Shown here in pieces: positions 59,593 to 64,000 of a DNA stretch of 64,000 bases. Below the pieces are notes generated by a model, which was not told the origin of the DNA, ran no database searches, and worked only from the letters and a program-made list of their open reading frames with translations. Every line of letters starts with the position of its first letter. The first letter of the stretch is position 1. Origin of the DNA: Echiichthys vipera (taxonomy: Eukaryota > Chordata > Actinopteri > Perciformes > Trachinidae); contig OY829645.1 in assembly GCA_963691815.1 (NCBI GenBank), positions 17,742,672-17,806,671 of the forward strand, in the 5' to 3' direction. The position numbers and the translations under genes are program-made.

Positions 59593-62499
59593 GTTGGGAA
59601 TATGTAGGAAAAGAATAGAGATGGAAATCAAACCATAAATCAAATGCATGAACTGTACATATGCAGGTCAGTGTTATTCACAAATCAACTCAGATGCAAC
59701 GCTTACATTCCAGCACTAGTGTAAGTGGCCCCAAAGGGACCTTCGAAGACAGATTATACGTGTCTTTATGTGTGTATGTATATGTGCGGAAGGAGGACAA
59801 AATAACCCCATCACCTAATGATATACTAAGCATCATACTATTTGCTTTTCGACAATAGTTATGTTGGCTTCAGTCCTAAAGTCTAAAGCTGTCATACAAA
59901 TTCTGAAGTATATGAGATATTGGACTATTCGTCACAATGGAAGACCTCCATGTTTAAAGCAGTGAAGGAGGTGGAGCTCTACTCCACACTGGTAATTTGG
60001 AAGGCAATGGAAAACTTCCATAATGCTGATGCCCCTGACAACAGGTATGTGCATTAGGGTGTTTTCAACTTGGAACATGAGAAAATGATGACAGAATAGA
60101 GCCAATACTGGTGTTTAACAGCGGGCAGCATACATTGTGGATTAAAGATATGTACTGGCTTTCTCAAAGCCTGTTTGGATGAAAGAAAACTAATCCACAA
60201 CAGCCATGTCTTAATTTTCATCTTTATTTTGTATTGCTTATTGTTGGGCTCTTTATATTGAGTTATGTCTCTTTGGCAACTGGCCTTGGTGCAAAAAGCT
60301 TTCAGAGCAGTTTACTTTTTTAAAACTCAGAATCTTTATTCTTTTCTGTGAATTAATCAGAGCTTTATTGATGTTGTGCGTTCATTTTTGTGCTTGTAGT
60401 TTTGTGGCCTATGTTAAACACCTAAATGTCAGGTGCATCAGTCCCCAAAATAGTTACTTAACACAAGTTTTTTTGAGAACTAACAGAGCCTGTTTCTTTA
60501 GAAACTGGCATAAATCACAATATGATGGCAGCTAAATGTAAGCTTTGAAACCATTTTTAACATCGGAATTATTTTATTTTCCCCAAGTTTGTATGTGTAC
60601 GCTCTGGTCTCTGTGACTGTGCATGTGGCTGTTTCTAACAAGAGCAAGCCTAAAGGTGTGTGTTCAGCAATGGGGACAGGCAGCACACTTGAAGAGACCA
60701 CCTTCGGGAGCTGCAGTCTCCCTGATGGATGGCCTACCCACTGTAAGACATACACCCCTATGTAATACCACCAACCCAGCTGCTTCTTACCCATGTTCCA
60801 CAGGGCTTCAATGGCACAAAGAACACACTCTAAACCTGGGACAATACCACATAGACACTATCTTTACTGCTGCTAAGGTAATAGAAGTAATACAATTCCT
60901 ATTGAAATGTCAATTTTTTACTAAAATGAAACTGTGAACTTCTAACCTTAGTAAATGAAAGAGACTGCAAAGAGAAGAGTGTTAAAAAAGCCTATACAGT
61001 CTGATGTTTTCCCATCTGAACAAGGAAAAGTAGAAATTATGCTTGCTGAGAACAGCAGCACTCAGTGTGCCTGCATGTAGGGCCCCAGCCTGGATTCAAA
61101 CACACTGAAATTAAATGTGACGGGTCAAATTAAGTATCTCCGGAGAGGATGTTTGAACTGAACTACCTATGAATTTGGTTCAAATCTAATGTAAAAACAT
61201 TGTAACATGACAGCCAGACTGAGTCTGGATGGGAACCTTTATTGCACATCGTTCCCTGGTTTTAAAAACAATTTCTCACAGTAGCCTACTAACAAATACA
61301 TCAGTGATGTTGCATTCTGAGTTGGTAAGAAAGGAAAAAATTATTATCATCTTGGATTTCACATGAACTCAATCAGTGCGAGTTATGTACATTATGCTTC
61401 TCATACCAGTATGACTGAAATGATGTAAAAGTTGAGAAATTCACCTTTTCTCTCATTATTTGCTGCAGAGAAGCATGTTATACAGTGACAGTTTACAACC
61501 ACATTCTATGGGAGGACTGTCTTGAAATATGTACAGTATATTTTCTAATATTGGAGATTTTGCAAAGAAGGCAAGAACAAGCTACAAAAAGGGAAACGGA
61601 GGAGCTGAAGATCTGCAGCTAAAGGTTATTATCATTGAGGTTGAAATGCTTGTTTATGGTTTAAATGCATACGCTTTCTTGAGGGTCAAAATCCTGGATC
61701 TATTGTGTCTAAACTGTACTTCAAAGATGAACGTCTATAACATTCCAGGGAGATGTGGCGTGATGATAGTCTTCTTGTGCCCAGGATGTTGAAGTGTATA
61801 GACATAGAGGTTTATAGTCACGCATAGTGATGAGCTGTCTGTGATCAAGGGCAACAGCTGTGATAGAGGTACCACTCCTCACAGCATTTTCTTTTAGCTT
61901 GTCTTGACGGGGAAGTGTTTATTAAGTCGATTAATAAAGCTTTCAGTCTTTTAATCCTTCTGTTTCCCATTTCATGAATGGCAATGCAATGCCATTGATC
62001 TTTTTTCATAATTTTGATTTTAAACATCTCTTGACTTTCAAGAAGATAAAGATACATGTTCTTATACAAGTTCTGCCATGATGAAGAAGCTATATGTAAA
62101 ATACTCACTATCCAAACTTTACTTAGATGTCCCAATAGCCACTGGAAATGGGGCCATTAGCACATAGAAGTTGGGTCCAGGACTGATTTTCTGATGTATA
62201 TCAGTTAATTTTTATGACTGTGACAGCCCGAATGTATAAACATTGTTAAAATTGCTCTGTGTTCATGTTCATGAATAAATAAGAAATATTAAATATTAAA
62301 TAGATTTACTCAGATAATGTATTAAAAGAGATAGTTCAGATAGTCGGAAGTCTTGTTGTATGAGATACTTACGTATATATGGAATTAGATTTGTGTGAAA
62401 AGAAAACAAACAAAAATAGGAATTTAAGAGAACATAAAAGTAATTTCAAAAACAAAACGTATAACTTGCAATCAAACAATTTGTCAAATAGTGTAAAAT
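59593..62499. other. Intergenic, no gene seen
   Basis: AT-rich. A GT-AG-like pattern near 60620-60800 (CCACTGTAAGAC as donor, TTCCACAGGG as acceptor) gives no sensible protein and I do not call an exon. The frame at 61529-61792 has no recognisable domain. Confidence 0.4.
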
Positions 62500-62919
62500 A
62501 CTGACATTATTTAGTTTACGGTTCCCTCTGCTTCTCTCTCTAAGCTCAGACCGTTGCGCTTTCTCTCAGATTTTTTTGGAGCAGAGCGTCTCCATTGGCT
62601 AATTAGTTTTTCACTGACACGGTGTAGCCCAGGCTTCATAAGCTGTAGAAAAATTAAGGAGAAGCGTCTGTTTATTTAGTGTGAATGAGTGTATGAGAGG
62701 GGTAGCTGGCATTTACAGGATTAACTGCGCCACACAGAGCAGAGAGAGCAGTGCGTCATGACATCACGGGGAGCGGGAGAAGAAGCTCGTACTGTCCAGC
62801 TGCATCAGGGATGCTCTGCCTGGAAAAAATATCCGGAAGTAGTTACAACAGAGTGAAATGGTCAGAATCCTCCGCGAGCCGAACCCACAGAGTTGTCAGT
62901 TGATGATACTTGCTTGGTG
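62500..62919 (+). promoter_or_regulatory. Probable TATA-less promoter and first exon of a plus-strand transcript
   Basis: This stretch is richer in GC and CpG than the preceding 50 kb. It contains an inverted CCAAT box (ATTGG at 62594-62598), a CRE/ATF-like site (TGACATCA at 62759-62766) and an ETS-family site (CCGGAAGT at 62833-62840). A consensus splice donor follows (GTG|GTGAGT, GT at 62920-62921). These are typical of housekeeping or developmental-gene promoters. No coding start is clear, so exon 1 would be untranslated. The transcription start probably lies between about 62770 and 62850. I infer the function from motifs only. Confidence 0.4.
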
Positions 62920-62966
62920 GTGAGTTTATTGTGCATTTTGACGGAAGTAGCGTCGAGTAAAAGTGG

Positions 62967-63062
62967 TGTTAGCCACCATGCTAATTTAGCTGCTAAACCG
63001 CTAATGAAATGATCCCTGTCTGTGTTAGCTGCCAGTCCTAATTTAGCTGCTAAAGGCTAATT
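62967..63062 (+). repeat. Two-copy diverged tandem duplication with 'ctaatttagctgctaaa'
   Basis: The 17-bp text CTAATTTAGCTGCTAAA occurs exactly at 62981-62997 and 63038-63054. Each copy is preceded by GTGTTAGC (62966 and 63022), giving a unit of about 56-57 bp. More TTAGC/GCTAA words follow to 63135. It sits just after the putative splice donor, inside the presumed first intron. Confidence 0.75.
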
Positions 63063-63156
63063 TGATACCTCACGCTATGTGAATATGCATTGAACTCAGC
63101 AAGCAACAGAGCTAACGGCTAATAGAGTGGGCTAATTCAGACAAAATGCTAAGCTG

Positions 63157-63158
<2 letters not shown>

Positions 63159-63197
<39 letters not shown>
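63159..63197. repeat. (GT)n microsatellite, 39 bp
   Basis: A GT tract inside the presumed first intron. Confidence 0.95.
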
Positions 63198-63199
<2 letters not shown>

Positions 63200-63611
63200 A
63201 TAAATGGTGGGGAAAACTCATTGTGTGTAGCGTGTGTGTAGCCATGGGTGTGCGCACATCGGGTATGTAGCGCGCGTGTGTGTGTGCTGGTGTGAGTGTG
63301 TGTATGAAGAAAAGGCGAGATAAACTAATTTTATTGCTTTATTTCATCATTTTAGCCAAAGAATTGATGCTAGAAGGGTTTAATTTGAGTTATTTGTGAA
63401 TTTTCATTTGATTTACACTGGATTAACACAGGTTAAAAAAAGATCTATAAGTAAAAGTGATAACAATAATATATTTTATTATTATAAATAAATATTTTTG
63501 TTTATTTAATTTCATATATTGGTCACATTTATGTTGTTTATTTTAACTAAGAATGTATGACCTATAGTCATTTAATTTAACTGAAATTAATGAATGTGTC
63601 CTGTTCTATAG
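63198..63611 (+). other. Presumed intron remainder up to a splice acceptor
   Basis: AT-rich sequence ending in TCCTGTTCTATAG, with AG at 63610-63611 and a branch-point-like TAACTGAAAT about 30 bases upstream. The pyrimidine tract is only moderate. Confidence 0.3.
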
Positions 63612-63805
63612 GTCTGGTTTTTTGAGGGTATGTAATTCGGTGACAATTGATGTTGGAAGAGAGGACATCAGGGACAACAGCAGTCGACGCAAAAGAGAGA
63701 TACCTGCTGGATCAACGAATCCAGAGAACCAGACAGCGAGCCGGAACAGAGGAATGCAGGACAGCTGAACTTACCTCCCAAACCTGCGGTGTGGTAGGAC
63801 AGTGA
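63612..63805 (+). CDS. Possible second exon with a 51-codon ORF, unknown
   Basis: I do not recognise the product. An ATG at 63650 opens 51 codons ending in TGA at 63803-63805. The peptide is charged and Arg/Gln/Thr-rich (for example DQRIQRTRQRAGTEE), with no signal peptide or membrane segment. The start context is poor (T at -3). The sequence is GC-richer than the AT-rich DNA on both sides, as an exon would be. It may equally be untranslated leader or lncRNA exon. A possible alternative donor (GTATGT at 63628-63633) would make this exon very short. Confidence 0.22.
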
Positions 63806-64000
63806 GACACAAAAGTTAAAGGGCCCCAATGAAATGAAACACTGAGCTCATAACAAAAGAAAAAAAGACAATACTGACTGAACACAAGACTATTTTTTAT
63901 TTTTATTTTATTTTGTGCGCATTTTATTATTTTTCATATTGAATTAAAAATTGTTGTCATATTGTTCTTGTTGTTGACATTGAATACATTTTTAAAAAAA
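63806..64000. other. AT-rich tail, nothing called
   Basis: Very AT-rich sequence ending in a short poly-A. AATACA lies about 15 bases before the terminal A run, but I cannot tell a transcript end from chance or from a window or contig edge. Confidence 0.3.

Noticed and set aside
60600..60800. Possible exon with donor and acceptor-like words
   Set aside because: The donor precedes the acceptor without a coherent frame, and no conserved protein text was seen.

Overview
This window looks like gene-poor, repeat-rich nuclear DNA from a ray-finned fish, probably a percomorph-type teleost. I infer this from the repeats, not from any host gene. A broken Rex3 (RTE-clade) retrotransposon, an L2-like LINE ending in ATTGA/TTGAA-type tandem repeats, Tc1/mariner relics, several short teleost DNA-transposon families and many very long (CA)n/(GT)n tracts occur together. 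No bacterial operon, CRISPR array, rRNA or convincing tRNA is visible. All long open frames are either broken transposon genes or artefacts of dinucleotide repeats.

Layout. 1-6.8 kb: AT-rich intergenic DNA with a pre-miRNA-sized hairpin (1383-1456), a patterned TG array (5.87-6.05 kb) and one unexplained small minus-strand frame (5094-5257) that ends inside an AATAAA signal. 6.84-10.75 kb: a nearly full-length but broken Rex3 element lies inside a short inverted-repeat element; a second copy of that host element, in the opposite orientation, is at 59.04-59.59 kb. 10.75-31.9 kb: intergenic DNA with microsatellites, two related non-autonomous mariner-like copies (13.84-14.70 and 25.86-26.54 kb) that share sequence beyond the transposon end, and a 200-base assembly gap (27580-27779). 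31.96-34.50 kb: an L2-like LINE fragment inside a hAT-like non-autonomous element. 37.5 and 48.3 kb: two more 3' ends of the same LINE family. 39.57-40.23 kb: a Tc1 transposase relic next to an anonymous repeat, which recurs at 52.7-53.3 kb carrying a further insertion. 40-62 kb: mostly unique AT-rich DNA with a few blocks that look like conserved non-coding elements, plus an unexplained small membrane-protein-like ORF at 45.5 kb.

The last 1.5 kb differs from the rest. It has an inverted CCAAT box, a CRE/ATF-like site, an ETS site, a consensus splice donor at 62920 and a possible acceptor at 63611. This could be the TATA-less promoter, first exon and second exon of a plus-strand gene or lncRNA, and it is the only place where a host transcription unit is at all likely.

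No genes here can be shown to act together. The main story is layered transposition (at least three nested insertions, plus one copy with a replaced interior) in what may be a regulatory gene desert. I found no new multi-gene system. Conservation, expression and family names were judged by eye and from memory, and no search was run.
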